A DNA stretch of 64,000 nt from Wuchereria bancrofti (lineage: Eukaryota > Nematoda > Chromadorea > Rhabditida > Onchocercidae), in contig SSBO01000012.1 in assembly GCA_005281725.1 (NCBI GenBank), positions 13,879,088 through 13,943,087 of the forward strand, written 5' to 3'. Below the pieces are notes generated by a model that saw only the letters and a program-made list of their open reading frames with translations, was not told the origin of the DNA and did not search any database. Below, in pieces: positions 12,717 to 26,212 of the stretch. The position numbers and the translations under genes were made by a program. Every line of letters starts with the position of its first letter. Position 1 is the stretch's first letter.

Positions 12717-15700
12717 ATGAATGCGAGTGATGTGATTTTACACAATGATACAAATGCGCCATCAACGTCAAAGGAGCCATCTACAGCGGGTAATGATTGA
12801 TATTCAATTTTCATTGAACTGTTAGATTTTTATTTTCATCACTATTCTTTTAATTTTGCTTTTTTTTCATTTCGTAATAAATACAATCATTGTGGAATAA
12901 TGACAAATTATAAATTATAAACATGATATAGTGTAATGATAATATAATGAATATTGAATCCAGTTTGAATAATGGTATAATATCAGGATTTATGAATACA
13001 GTTATGATATGAATTGTAAACATATTGCAAATCATGTGACATAGAATAGATTTATATATTTGTAGACGAGGTAGATTATATATTGGGTGAAGATTTTCGA
13101 CTTGATGCTAAACATTTAAATCGTGTTCATGAAGAATTAGAAAAATTGAATATTGCGACTGATGTAATCAATAAATTGGAATTACAACTTGATGAAGCAA
13201 GAGCTACCTTCAGGTATATTCGAATCCACATGTGCTTATACTACTTTTGGAGTTTTCATACTTTTGCACTGTGTCATATCATGGTGTCCCATTGATATTT
13301 TATAAAATTGTGGGCAGAAAAAAAAATGGAAAGTTGAAATTAAATTTTCCACAATAGTTATTTGATTAGTAATATTCATATTAAAAGATTTGGTTGTATT
13401 TGCATTTAAAAATATATATTTCAGTTTGAGTTTTAGGATTATTTTTGCTTTTAGGGAAATTCAAGCTTCTTGGTCTGAAAAATTGAATGAATTAAGTCGT
13501 AAATATGGTTCAGCAATTGCGAAAGGTCGGCCTTATTATGAAGCAAAGCTTAAGGTGAATTCAATAAAACTTTTTGTCATTTGTAACTTTTATATTAAAT
13601 GAAAGATAGTGTGGTGTTAAAGAACTACGAAATATTTCATATTCATGCTAATGTACGTCTGAGAATTTTCTTTTCCTATGAATGTAGCATTTTAATGCAG
13701 TATTATTAATTAATCTGGGAGAAATTGACATGTTACATAAAACAATAAGCAAAGAAACTATGCTTTAGGATTTTAACTTTAACTTTATGCGCTAACTTTA
13801 GAATTCTATTTCTCAATTATAAAAATATGTGAGATATGTTAATGATATCTTTGTATTGGAATTTATCATAATTTACCAATATTTGGACTTTTGGATGAAA
13901 GATATGTAACTTATCTGTTGTAGCATCTGCATTAGAATAAGTTTTCAGTCATTCACTAAATTTAGTAATGAAAGTATTTGATTCCATCATAGTCAATTAA
14001 TTGATGGGAAATGATGGAATTTCGTGATCCTGAAAAAGAGTCTTTTATTTGATCATATATATTTGTTCAAGAACATAATGAATTGGATATTAAGTAGAAT
14101 GATTATTATCAATTCAGTTAGCGATATTAGCAATCTTATTTAGGTTAATGATGTTAGATGTATTTTAGTATGGTGTGATATATGCTAAGTTCCTTTTTAT
14201 CCAGATAATGATTGCATATTGTGGAAATCCGAATAAGTCAGTTGGCGGTTATTACTAAAAATCATCAATTTTACTAATCATTTAGTCATCTTCAAGTTTC
14301 TTGTTAGAATTTTGAGGAGAAAAATGAAATCATTTTCGTACCATTTTTACTCATAGAATATATGGTTTTTTTTTTTTTTTTTCAAGGAGAGAAGGTTGCG
14401 TGAAGAAGCGCAAAATGCCGCGATACGTTTCGAGCGTGCTAATTCAATGCATGCAGTAGCAAAGCAACAAGTGAAATTAACACAAGATAGTTTAAATCGG
14501 CAGCGAAGTATCGAACCAGAATGTTTAGAGGTTAAGATAGTTTAGCTGTATTCTACTGCTAATACTACCACATTTATTTATTCTAATTTATTAATATTCG
14601 CTTTTGTTTTGGAATTAGCGTCATAGGTATATCTTTATGACATGATTTTCCTGCCACCACTATTGTCAAGTCATTTTATAATATTTAATCTGAACAAATT
14701 GATTGAAAGTATATATCAGCGTTAATTAGAGGCAATTTAATTGTTTCAGAATTTTTGCCTGAAAATTTCAAGAAGCCTGTAAAAATGTGTATTTATCTGA
14801 TTCCAAAAAGTGCATTCAAAACTATAGTTATCATTTAAGGATGGAATTAGTTAATTTATTATTTTACAGGTTTTGAACCATCATATTCAACGTGTAAATG
14901 AAGCGGAGCAAGAACGTATAGCGGCTGAAGAGGTACATCGTTCAATATCGGAGCGTATGACGCAGTTATCAAAAGAAATTGCACAGATGTTAGAGGCAAA
15001 TGCTCGATCTATTAAAAAAAGCCGACATTATTTTGAGCAACGCATTGAATTTACAAAAATTTTGGAGCATCAGAAAAGTCTAATTCTGAAGCTTGAATCT
15101 GAGGTTATTATGATAGTTTTTTTATTCCTGATTTTTATCTACAAAATATTTTTGGATACTACAATGAAAATGAAAATTTTCAATTATTTTCAATAATGCT
15201 GATGTTTTTTAAAGGTCCGTCAGAAAAAGTATGATTATACATCGTCGTTGAGGAATTTAGAGCAAATATCAGATGCTATACATGAAGAGAGAAGCGTATG
15301 CTTTTTTTCAAATTAGCTATATCTTTGCAATATATTTGACAATAGTTTAAATGTGAATGTACTCAGTGCAATATTTTAGTCTTGTTTTATTGGTTGAAAT
15401 CTTCTAGTAATAAACTGCTCTAATTATTATTAGAGCAGTTTATTGCTCTAAAATAAAAGTTATTTTACAATAATGATGGCTACTAACTCGCATATTCGAG
15501 TAATTCAGTAGCAGTAATAATCATGTGCTTGCCAACTATTTTTTTATCAAACTACATTGTTATTCTTCCCATAATGTTTGATAACAGATAGTATATGGTA
15601 ATAATTGAAAAAGTAATATGTTTTGTTCTGCACTGTATTATTTTCATATTTTATAGTTATCAAGTGTGAGACGTGAACCTGGTGTTGGTTGTGATTCACC

Positions 15701-17305
15701 TGACTTACCGTCCTATGAGGTAGCATTCAGTAAAGAGAAAGCGCAACGTCGAATTGAAGAGGAGGAGGAAAGAAGACGCAAAGCAGATATAGCAAATACT
15801 GTTGCTCTCGAAGGGATTAAAGTAACTTTTGATCAGGTGTATTTTTTTTTCTAGTAATTTTTTTCCGGTAAAGAAATTATGGATTAAAATTTTTTCTGCG
15901 TAAAAATTGATTTATGCTTACCTCTTGGAATATATTACTTAAAGCGATGTAACTTTTTATTTTAAAATATTACTTGAAGTGAAGGCGTTATAGTGGTGTT
16001 TTTTCCGAATTATCCGGTTGTTATTGTAAACATAGAAATACATTTGTGGCTTATTATAATGTGAAATTATAACGTTTCTTAACTATAATATGAAATTATA
16101 ACGTTAACATTTTTTATTACTTTTTAGCTTTCTTTGGATTGCGATAAAGTAATCGATCCTGCTCTGTTTGACGATTCACCTGAAGGGGCAGATTCAGGTG
16201 CAGGTAAAGATGGAACTCTTGGTTCTGGTGTTATATTACTTGCGCAACAGTTGATTCTTAGTCAGGGCAAATCGAAACAAAATAAAAGCGTTAGGTAAAA
16301 CTACATTTTAATTAATATACAGTTCATTAAAACAATAACTACTGTTTTTTATCTACTGTTTAGGAATGGATCATTTTAGGTAGCATTTTATCTCCCTTTC
16401 TGTTTCTCTATCATCGTGAATATTTTTTCAAAATTAGTGCAAGCATAATGTATCGAAATAATGCATAATGTAATGTATCATTAATGATAAATATTTAGGT
16501 TATCAGCTGATTTGACTGATTTTCGATATCGAACTGAATTGCCCGAGGGCGCAGCTACAACAGGAACAATTTCTTTACCTGATGGCAGTGATAGTGATAG
16601 CTCAGTGGAAAGCAATCATACGGGAGTAACGATGAACACAGATGATTTATCAGGAATGCTTCGAAGTCATTCTCAAATGATTGAAGTAAATTTTTGTTGC
16701 ATATCACTTCGCTATAATAAAAAAAGAAAAAGCAATAGTTGTAGATGAGAACTGTAATATAAATTATAAGTGTTCTTTTTAATTTAGTTTACAACCGTTC
16801 TGTTCATTTCTCTTCATCTTTGTTAGCATGTATTTTCAGCTTAATTTTCTAACTAGAGTGAAAAGTACAATGAAATAAAGTAGTACACTTAATATGCCTT
16901 ATAAACTTTGTTTATTTGGTGATAGCAACAACAAAGTAGAAGAATATTTATGTTAGCGTAATAAATTTTTTATTTCCGTATCATTGTCAGTAATATTGGT
17001 TAATGTTTGTTAAAAGAAGAAAAAAGGAAAAGGATGATTTGTAATTCGTGATATTAAGCAACATTTCAAACGTTTCAGGTAGTTCATCATACATAACGAC
17101 GTATATGCAAAAAAAAATGGAAATTGTTGTCTTTGTTAGGTTATATTAATCAATTATTCAGTAGATGAAGTTATTTATTTTTCAGGAAATTGATGAATGT
17201 GCTCAGCGTACGGAAATTATATTGCATAATGATTTGAACGTTATTCGTAGAACTGGAAATGATGATGTAGAACGAGATAGTGGTCATAGTTCATCGAGTT
17301 ACTAG
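12717..17305 (+). CDS. SH3BP5/REI-1-like RAB-11 guanine exchange factor
   Basis: Exons: 12717-12789, 13066-13213, 13455-13554, 14387-14530, 14870-15103, 15215-15295, 15657-15836, 16128-16294, 16499-16685, 17186-17305. All phases agree and give 477 residues (human SH3BP5 is about 455). The order of conserved blocks matches SH3BP5: HEELEKLNIATDVIN, QLDEARATFR, GKAV-like SAIAKGRPYYEAKLK, LNHHIQRVNEAEQE, SIKKSRHYFEQRI and KYDYTSSLRNLEQISDAIHEE. This is a long coiled-coil domain that in C. elegans REI-1 and human SH3BP5 activates RAB-11 on recycling/Golgi membranes (family knowledge). The C-terminal third is acidic and Ser-rich, ending in SGHSSSSY. A TTTTTCAG acceptor at 12592-12599 suggests trans-splicing and a 117-nt leader. 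AATAAA lies at 17480. Family assignment is secure; exact N-terminus less so. Confidence 0.92.
15409..15444. repeat. Short perfect inverted repeat in intron
   Basis: Two 16-base arms (15409-15424 and 15429-15444) are exact reverse complements around a TATT loop, inside an intron of the SH3BP5-like gene. Confidence 0.9.
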
Positions 17306-18891
17306 TCATTTGTTGCGCTTCTCTATTTCTTCTTTATGATTATCATATTTCTTTTCTTTCTTGACATTTAGAAGTTTCTATGAAATAATATGAACAGCTA
17401 CATTATTCGTATATTTTTAAATATTATCACTTATACTATGATTTTGTTGGAAGCATTATGACATGATTCTTATTAACTAAATAAAAGAATAAAGCACACA
17501 CTAACAATACAACGTTCTTAGGTCTTTTTTTACGTCTTGCCACGTTTGGATAACTTCTACTCAAACGTTTTTACAATTTTTGTATATGATGCGGGTAGTT
17601 GAAATTGTTAAGTATTCCATCTACTTAGGTTCATTTTATATCTCTGTTCTTATCCTTTGCACCATTTGCAGAATATATGCACTTCTTGAAAACGTTTCAA
17701 TTACTTTCATATTGTTGTACAAGTAACCGTATCAAGTAATTTCGTTCTTGAAGGTACTTAGGCATTGACATTTCTAGGTTTGTGTTAAGGTCTTGATGAA
17801 TGATAGATATGATTAAACGATTCAAAATCGACGAAAGATGGACTTGAAAGTAATTTCTAAAAGAACAGAAATTACTTTCCGGAAATATGAATTAGCTGTT
17901 TTGACCATTCAATCATTAGACCATAAATTTATGCATATTCTAGTGCATTTTATATTTCCCATTATATATCTGTAAGAACTTTCACATTTAAAGGCGTAAT
18001 ATTCATTTGCTTCCTGTGATTAGTTAATCTGAGTACTTTTAAAATTTCCGGAAATTATCAAGTAATTTGAAGGTCTTTTCAGTGCAAAGAAAATATCTTA
18101 GGTTACGTTGGGAAGTAGCAAGAAATTGTAAAGCAGATTTCATTCGCCAAATTCTAAGTTCAATTAGTTTTGCATTCATAAGAATATTTGCATTCTTTTA
18201 ACAGTGATTCATGTTGCAAATAAAATTTTCAAGGAAATTCATTTGCCGACATTTACTTTTGTTGAATTTAATCTGTTTTAATACATTTCAACTTATTTGT
18301 TCCATCGCTAAGCAAATGAAATCAGACATAGATTCCTCGGTAGGTTTTAAAGTAATCAGGAATATTTTCTCGTCTCATCATTTCAAAACTAATGGGCCAT
18401 ATTTGTTCAGATGTGATGTATAGCCTAAAGTGCTTTGTAGGTATATGTATGCGCATATTCTTTGTTATGTATGTGTGTTTATGTCCAATTGATTAAATGA
18501 TGTTATTGTGATAAAATGCCAATTTCTGCTGATAAAATCATTACATTGCTTGTTCTGAGTTTTCACGTTGAACGTATCAGCAAAAGTTAGCGGTATTATT
18601 TGTTCAAATGTGAAAAATGATTTAATTATATGAATGAAGTTGTGGAAATGATAGTTTAAAGCACAGTTTCCAATTTTTCCGGAAACATATAACATGTGAA
18701 GTGGTTGGAGTTATCTATTGATGCTTGTCACTATTGTATAAGCAATATTTTCAAATAATCTAAAGAAAGGAATTGTATATGTAGGTTTAAGTTTATAAAA
18801 AATTGTGTTATAAACGGTGAGAAAAAAATTTTTTTTTTATTCATTCAATGTTTTTATTCCGAAAAATATGAGTTTGTTGAAAGACAAAAAC
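17306..18891. other. Intergenic region between SH3BP5-like and MRPL35
   Basis: After the poly(A) signals at 17480-17495 I see only AT-rich sequence with small chance frames (18211-18423 plus, 18465-18695 minus). It ends at the TTTTTCAG acceptor (18892-18899) of the next gene. Confidence 0.6.
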
Positions 18892-18962
18892 TTTTTCAGA
18901 TATGGTGACGTGTTATTGAGACGTGAAGTAGCGGAAGTGTTTTTTCAAGGTTTTATTCTACT

Positions 18963-20119
18963 ATGACACTATTGTTGAATGGATGTAAAGTGGTGGTTAA
19001 AAATGGTTTCGAGATTACGAAACGTGGTATTGCAAGGATACCGCATTGGGAATATCATATCAGGTACTTATTTGTACTATTAGGATTGAGCAACCAGATG
19101 AAATATGAAAATCTTATTTCCTTTTTAACCCATCATTGAATCTCATCTCAACTTGAAATGATTATTGTGTACACCACGATTTTTGATAATTTTTGATAAT
19201 TATTTTTGATAATTCCTATAGGAATAGCATTAAATTTGCATTATTCATAATTCTCCACATAAAAACGTTTAAAATCTCACGCTTTTTTATATGATAATAG
19301 GGCCTTGTTTTATGTATTTGGTCTCATCGTAATTCTAGGTTTGATCCAAAAGAAGGGCGCAAAAGACCGTGTCAGGATGTACTGGATCGTTTCAAACGGC
19401 TTAATAACGGCATGTGGATACGTGCACAAATGGGAAGGAATGTGAAACGCTATAGAAAAGATGAAACCTTTTTAAAGGTTGATTTCTTAGATTTTTATTT
19501 CTTTGGTAATAAACTGGAATTTACCAATTAAAGACTCAGGTTATAAGATACAACTTTTTATTTCATATATGATTGAAGAAGTACGCTGAATATAGCTTCA
19601 AGTTAATGACAACGATAGTTTCAAGTTCGAATGGATTTAAATGAAATTTTTAATACTGGAAAGTTTTTTCGCTTAGCTGGGAAAGAATAGTTGTAAAAAT
19701 AATGTTGATTATTATAAAAGTAGTATGAAAATAACCCTGATTCCTGACTGCTGTATTCTGCTTTCGATACATTTGCAATAAATTATGCAAATATTTATGT
19801 TAATTTTAGACAAGTTACTATTATGAGACATGTACAAAAGAGGAATGCTGGATGCTAGATCGTATGATGACACCATTTTGGTTACGACCGAAATACTATA
19901 TCGATGATCCTTATGAGGTTATAATTCTTCTAATTTGTTTTGCAAAAACATCAAATTTAGTTTAGAAGAAAATATACTTTGAATTGTTTATTGTAGCCTT
20001 ATAATGTACGACATGGAATTAAATCACCAAGGATCGGTTTGAATGGTAAATTTGCACGAGAGCGTCCAAAAATTTTGCTAGAGGATAGTATTGCTGATCG
20101 TTATTTTCACGATCGTTAG
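18963..20119 (+). CDS. mrpl-35: Mitochondrial ribosomal protein L35 (bL35m)
   Basis: Four exons, 18963-19063, 19339-19477, 19810-19917 and 19997-20119, give 156 residues (human MRPL35 is 188). The block [19 protein letters not shown], then KRYRKDE, then [20 protein letters not shown] matches the animal MRPL35 core (FKR...GLWLRR...[21 protein letters not shown] in human, from family knowledge). It is a structural protein of the large mitoribosomal subunit; the basic N-terminus ([20 protein letters not shown]) fits a transit peptide. A perfect TTTTTCAG acceptor ends at 18899, 63 nt before the ATG; that leader holds a six-codon upstream frame starting at 18902. A second weaker acceptor ends at 18949. 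AATAAA at 20130 lies only 11 nt after the stop. The nematode protein extends beyond the human end by a short basic tail. Confidence 0.9.
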
Positions 20120-20512
20120 ATTGATTTCAAATAAATAGCAGTGACATAATTAAATGTCATTTTCTTGTTTTGGAAGATAAACATCGATGCATTGCTATCT
20201 CTTATTGCTATTACATTATGTTGTTTAATAAGTAAAATATGTGACTATGAATATACTATCGTTGTAGTTTATAAAGAAAAAAGTTCTTTAAATGATGGTT
20301 GAATTAATCTTACACACTTATGAATTGAGTTAATAAATGAATATTATGTATAAATTACTTGTACACTAATTGTATTAGTTATATTTCTCTAAAAGTAAGA
20401 GGGAAGAAATTGGAGAAAGAAAGGATAAGTTTATACTATCGCCATCAAAAGTTAATTTATCATCATGTATAAGCTAAAAATCATACATATCACGGATGTT
20501 AAGGAAGGTCAT

Positions 20513-23500
20513 CTATCGGCGTGATTTCTTCACTCTTCTGGAACTTCTTTTTGAGCTGTAATTTGAAAAAAAAGACTGGAGTTAATGTAAACAATTTGGG
20601 CAGTTTGCTTCTCATAGATAGAAATATATAAAAGTCCATCTCAAATTTGAAAAATACTTAAATTCACTGGGTTCGATTAATCATTCAAAATATAGCGTGC
20701 ATATACATGTTTCTCCCATCACACAAAACATAATAGTAACATAAAATATTTCTAAAACAAATATGCTAATTAATGCTACCGCCTAATGTTTGTTCTTCAT
20801 TTATTTATGAATTACATATCAATCAATCACTGTGTAAGATTTCATTCGTTGAAATATTTCCTAATATACTTACCCTTTTTTCAATTTTAGCGATGATTTA
20901 TTAGCAGAAGATGTCGATGATTTTGATCTATAATAATTCATTTGCATATTTCTACTCATTTGTTTTGGTGTGCTGGCAATAATATTAGTTTGTTTTTCAC
21001 TAGTATCATTTCTGAAATAAAGAGAAAAATAAAAGCAAAATTTATTTCCATTCTCTTAAATATTTCTTTCTAATCAAGAAATCATTATATCATAAGTAAT
21101 ATGAAAATGACAAATTGGGAGAGTAAAATAACAGAATGTTCCACTTACTTTGTGGTCAACTTCATTAATATGGATGCTACGGTATGCATTGTTGGCCGTT
21201 TGCTGACATCAGCATTCCAAGCTTTCTTACAAAGTTCTTGAAGTATATTTGGTATTGTAGAAGGTATCGATAATCGACTACCTTTTAGAACCTATAATGA
21301 ATTTTAAAGCAAACTGGAAATTTATAAGTCTGTCTTTCCTTTTTCTATCAAAATGTATCATTTTGTATATGAAAAAAAAGAAAGAAATAAAGGAAAAATT
21401 TTTTTTGATTATTAAAAATGTTATTCGAGATTTTTGAAATTTAATTAATGAATTTAAATACTATGTTATTTGTGAGGGATAATTTTTCATCCATTCAAAT
21501 TGATGGAAGAAATCTGAATTAATTTATACTTCAGCTTTAACACGTGCTCGATCCCAGCCTGCATAAGGTTCTGTAGCATCATTGAAAATCTCCCAAACCA
21601 TAATAAAAAAGGCCCATGTATCAGAAGGAAAGGAATAAATTAGCGTCCGAAATACCTTTAAAATTTATGCATTTATCTAAAGTTTTCTAATTAATGCTCG
21701 ACGATTGCTAAAACCAAGAAATGAAAAAATCAATAATCAATTTTAGATCAGCGCACCAATTACGACTTTTTTTTAAAGCATAGACTAAATGACAAAGTTT
21801 AGAATTTCAAAAAGTTCAAAATAACAAAAAATTATTAATAACGAAAATTACCTCAGGTGCAATCCATCGAACAGGTGCTTTATCAGTGGGTAGCAATTTA
21901 TATTGAGGTCCATAAGTGGACATACCAAAATCACTCAGTTTAACTATTTCGCCTGTATACAAGCAATTACGAGTTGCCAAATCTCTGAAATAAAATTTTA
22001 AATGATCAGAATGTCATCCATTTTATTTGTCTAAATTTTATCATCGTATAATGATAAAATGATACTAGTTTGTGGTGCAAAGATTAGATCATTTTTCTCT
22101 AAATCACTCATTTAAGTCTCACGCAATTTCATTGCTACAGCTTCATTTTAATTACTAAACTTTTGTATTGTAATGAATGATATATTTATTTTACAATTAA
22201 AGAAACTATTAAAATTTAATCATCAAATTTCAAACTTCATTTTTTCTAATTTTTTTTTTTTTGTTGAATGAAACTCAACTCACATATATATAATAAAAAG
22301 ATATCATCATTATATTATGCAACGATTAGATTAAAAGTAGAATATAATTTTAGATTTAAATTAAAACACTAAAATTAATAAGACCCTTTGAATATGAACA
22401 AAGGAATAATAAAAGTAGAATATAAACCTATGCATAATATTTTGGCTATGTAAATAGGCTAAGCCAAATGCGGCATCACGAATCATTAATAGTTTATTTT
22501 TCATTGAAAGATTACTACCATTCTTTCTAAGAAATACATCTAGTGCACCTTCCTGAAATTTTGGGAGAAAAAACTACAAAATTCAAACTGTTTCAATTCA
22601 AACAAAAAAAAAAGTGTTGTCGCTTGATAAAATTATGCAACTTTTTGAAATTCCAAGAAGAAAGCAAAACAAAAAAAAAAAAAAAAAGAGAAACAAACTT
22701 GATGTAAAATGGATGTGGATTTTAAATTTTGATATCAAAAAGAAGATTACTAAAATGATAATCAAAATATAAATGATAATTACCTTGACAAGTTCCATTA
22801 CAATCATTAAAGGTTCCTTTCTATTAGCAACCCCATAAAAGCGAACAATATTTTCATGTCGTAAATTTCGTAACATCCGAACTTCACACATCGCTTCACG
22901 TACTTTTTCTTTTGTCATTGCATCACATTTAAGCTTACAAAAGAAAAAAGTGGAAACATATTTATTTGCTTACGTTTAATTGAGTGTAAGAGATGAAAAA
23001 TATGAGAAATACTTTGTATGATAAAATAAGAAAAAGATAAGCCTAATTATACAGATCAGGAAAAAAACCGGAAGTTTATCGACAAATATTCATTAATTTT
23101 GCATTTGTTCAAAATATTATTCAAATTATTGCATAATTCAAACTTTAAAGAAAAAAGGAAACTTAAATTTCTGCAAAAAAAACATTCATTTTATTGCTTA
23201 CAACTTTAACAGCAGCTTTAACATGAAATCGAGGAGTAAGTGCAAGATTAGCTGAATGTACTTCACCAAATGCGCCTTCGCCAAGTTTTTGAAGAAGTTG
23301 CAACTGTTGGTGTTTCAATTCCCATGACTAAATAAAAAAGAACGAAAAAAAATATTTCTCATGCTTAAGATAGAAAATTTACATGTATATAAAGGATTAC
23401 ATTAGTATGCGATAATTTTTTTTTTTAAATTAGTAAAAATGTAAAATGAATATGACGATGGCAAGAAATTAATATTTCATTGTGCTAAGAAAACACTGTC

Positions 23501-25454
23501 ATATAATCTTATCATTGGGAGTAAGTATAACAAGTAAATTTGCTATTATATAATAATAGCAAATTTATTATATAATAATATCTTCTTAATGAGAATAAAA
23601 TGTTTATTATTAATACACTGAATAGATGAATTAAACAGAAATAAAATTTCAAAAGTAATTAATTAAAATACATACTTGCGTGACAATTGGATTTTTTAGT
23701 AATACACGTTCTTTTAGTATTTTAAATCTATGTTGAGCATAATAATTAACCAAATCGGTGATTGTGGGAAATGTACGACTGGGTTTTATCCCATACTGAT
23801 TCTTCAATTTGTCGTAATGTAAGATGATATGATGCTTGCCGTGCCATGCAACTGATAAACATAGCTTAAATAAATGATAGCTTTAATTGATGGCATAATA
23901 TAATTTTATGCTTTCTATAAAAAAAAAAAACTTTCTATAAATAGAAAAAAAAAGAGGAAAAAAGAGGAATAATTGGTCAGAAAAAAGAACATTTGCAATT
24001 GAAATGATTGTATGATTCATAAAATATTTTCACACATTAATCTGATAACCGTTTCTCTTTGTGCTCGAGGCTTTTGATTGGTTACTTATGATAATTTAAT
24101 AATTTTTAAGAAACTTTGAAAATTATTTGTGTTAGACAACAGAATTGGATAGAAAATTAGATAGAATTCAAATTAAATAAGTAGTTATATCAGAATAAAT
24201 TTTCTGGTAATGTGATAAATACCGTGGTAACGTGATATATTCCATAATAACACAAAGTAATCAATCAAAATATAGTATGATGTGATAATTTGATGTGATA
24301 AATACAATATAATTTGATTTAAGTAATTCAAATATCTTTATGCCTTTCAGATCACTACTAGAAATGAATGGATTGTGACCAACTTTTACTGTATGTTTTA
24401 CTATATGATCTCTAAGATGATATTGGATAAAAAAAAAGAAAAACAAATTCATAAAAATTAAATAAGCTTTAAAAACTATTTAAGCATTAGGAACGGATGG
24501 ATGGATGGAGAAGGGGTGGTGAAGATGGAGAAAAATGGATAGAATTTAAATTAAATAAGTGGTTATCAAAATTTAAATTTAAGTCATTCTTAAGAGAAAG
24601 ATACAAAACTTGTTAGATATTCTTCTTAGTAAAATTTTTTTTCTTCTAAAGATTACTGCCAAATACTGCCACATGCTTAATTAACTGGCGATAACTTCAC
24701 CCACTTTTATTCCTATTTCTAATTTAAATCATTCGACAAACTTAATCCAAAACTCATTTGACAATTAAAATATATTGCAATTAATTCATTTCATGTTTAT
24801 AAAGTAACCAAAAAAATTCTACCTTTTCAATTTTAGCATAAGTTCTAGGGAATTGGAATGTTTTCATAATAATAATGTTATAATCATGAAACATTTCATT
24901 TACCTTTCGATCCTCACCAGAAAAAACTTCGGTAGTTCGTAGCAAAAAATCACCATCAAGTACGCAAAGCATATTTGCATCTTCACGTGGCAAAAATCTA
25001 CAGAAATGCTTTAAATGAAACACAAAATAAGCTGTAACAAAGAAAAAAGACTTGGTAGCGTCGTGTGAATGACTATACTTGTAATTAGGTAACACATAAT
25101 CATTTTGATTATACTTGTAATTAGGTATTACATAATGACACATAATGGTTCATAAATACTAATTTTCTTTTTATATCTAATAATTCTTAAATTATCAAAT
25201 GAGAAGTAAAAAGTTAAAAAAAAAACACGAACCCGTGAAAGTAATCATCTTCATCATCACCCGTAAATGTTGACGGAATAGCAGTTACGGCACCAGTAAT
25301 AACTTTAGCTGATTTCGTGCTAATCTTTGATACACTTTCACTTTTTCTCGTTATCGCAGACTTTGTTGGCGAAGTTTTCATTGTCATAATGGGAGATTTT
25401 GTTGCCGGAGATCCTATTTTGGGAGATTTTATTGAAGGTTTTGTTTTTGTTGTT

Positions 25455-25485
<31 letters not shown>

Positions 25486-26212
25486 TTGTTGCTATTTTTG
25501 GTGATGTTTGAACTGGTGATGAAGCATGACTTGACGATGACGATTCTAATATTTGGCTATTATCTTTAGCAGCAGCTTGCTCCTCGATTCTACCTTTTTG
25601 CACCATATTTGACATTTGTAGCAATGGTTTCTCCGGTTCAGTTCTTAACAAATTCTCATTTTGTGAATTTTGCGTTGATAAAATTTCTTTCAATTTCTCT
25701 CCTTCTGTTGTAGTAGCATTTTCAAATGTTTGCAGCTGCAAATTATTCACTCTCTCATTTGATTTTACTTTTTCTTCAAATGTTTTCAACAATTTTTCGT
25801 CCACTTTTTTGTTGGATTCATTTTCTTCCACCTAAAATTATTCATTTTAATTAATGCTAATTAACAATTAAAAGTAAATTCCAAATTAATAACATATATT
25901 TTTGACAAATATTCCGCTAAATCGAACCTCAAATAATTTTAAACAAATAAATTATATGATAAAATCGATAATGTTGTTACCATTCCTAAATGTTAAACAT
26001 TATCGAATAGCAAATCATTCTTTATAAGTTGAAATTAAGGAATGAAAAGATAAACGAACTTTTTCATTAGAGATAACACTTTGCTGTGTAACATTTTCTT
26101 CATCCATTTTAACTGAATCCAATCTCTCCTTATAGTTACTCTTACCTTTATCATTATCATACTCATTTGCATTTTCTTTTTCATTTTTTAACTGTTTCAA
26201 TTGTAAAGTATC
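20513..26212 (-). CDS. Fes/Fer-type SH2 tyrosine kinase with Thr/Ser-rich N-terminus (5' end open)
   Basis: Exons in transcript order: 26212-26060, 25831-25233, 24997-24904, 23864-23676, 23327-23202, 22933-22784, 22552-22428, 21984-21852, 21655-21530, 21291-21149, 21011-20874, 20555-20513; all phases agree and give 672 residues from the first modelled codon. Residues 1-240 are polar, Lys/Glu then Thr/Ser/Pro-rich, with an ACA run coding poly-Thr (25440-25500). The SH2 domain begins YFHG and FLPRED, has GDFLLRTTE (FLxR arginine) and [18 protein letters not shown]. The kinase follows: GEGAFGEV loop, AAVKV lysine, HRDLATRN, SDFGMS, VRWIAPE and WEIFND. The order SH2-kinase and these motifs place it in the expanded nematode Fer/SPE-8-like group (C. 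elegans spe-8, frk-1 and kin genes). It ends in a basic tail ([12 protein letters not shown]). The F-BAR part of mammalian FES/FER is absent. The start exon is not identified; a candidate ATG at about 27231 (minus) does not splice in phase. Confidence 0.88.

Noticed and set aside
24261..24452. Minus-strand frame between SH2 exons of the kinase
   Set aside because: Splicing 24904 directly to 23864 gives a normal SH2 in phase; this frame would disrupt it.
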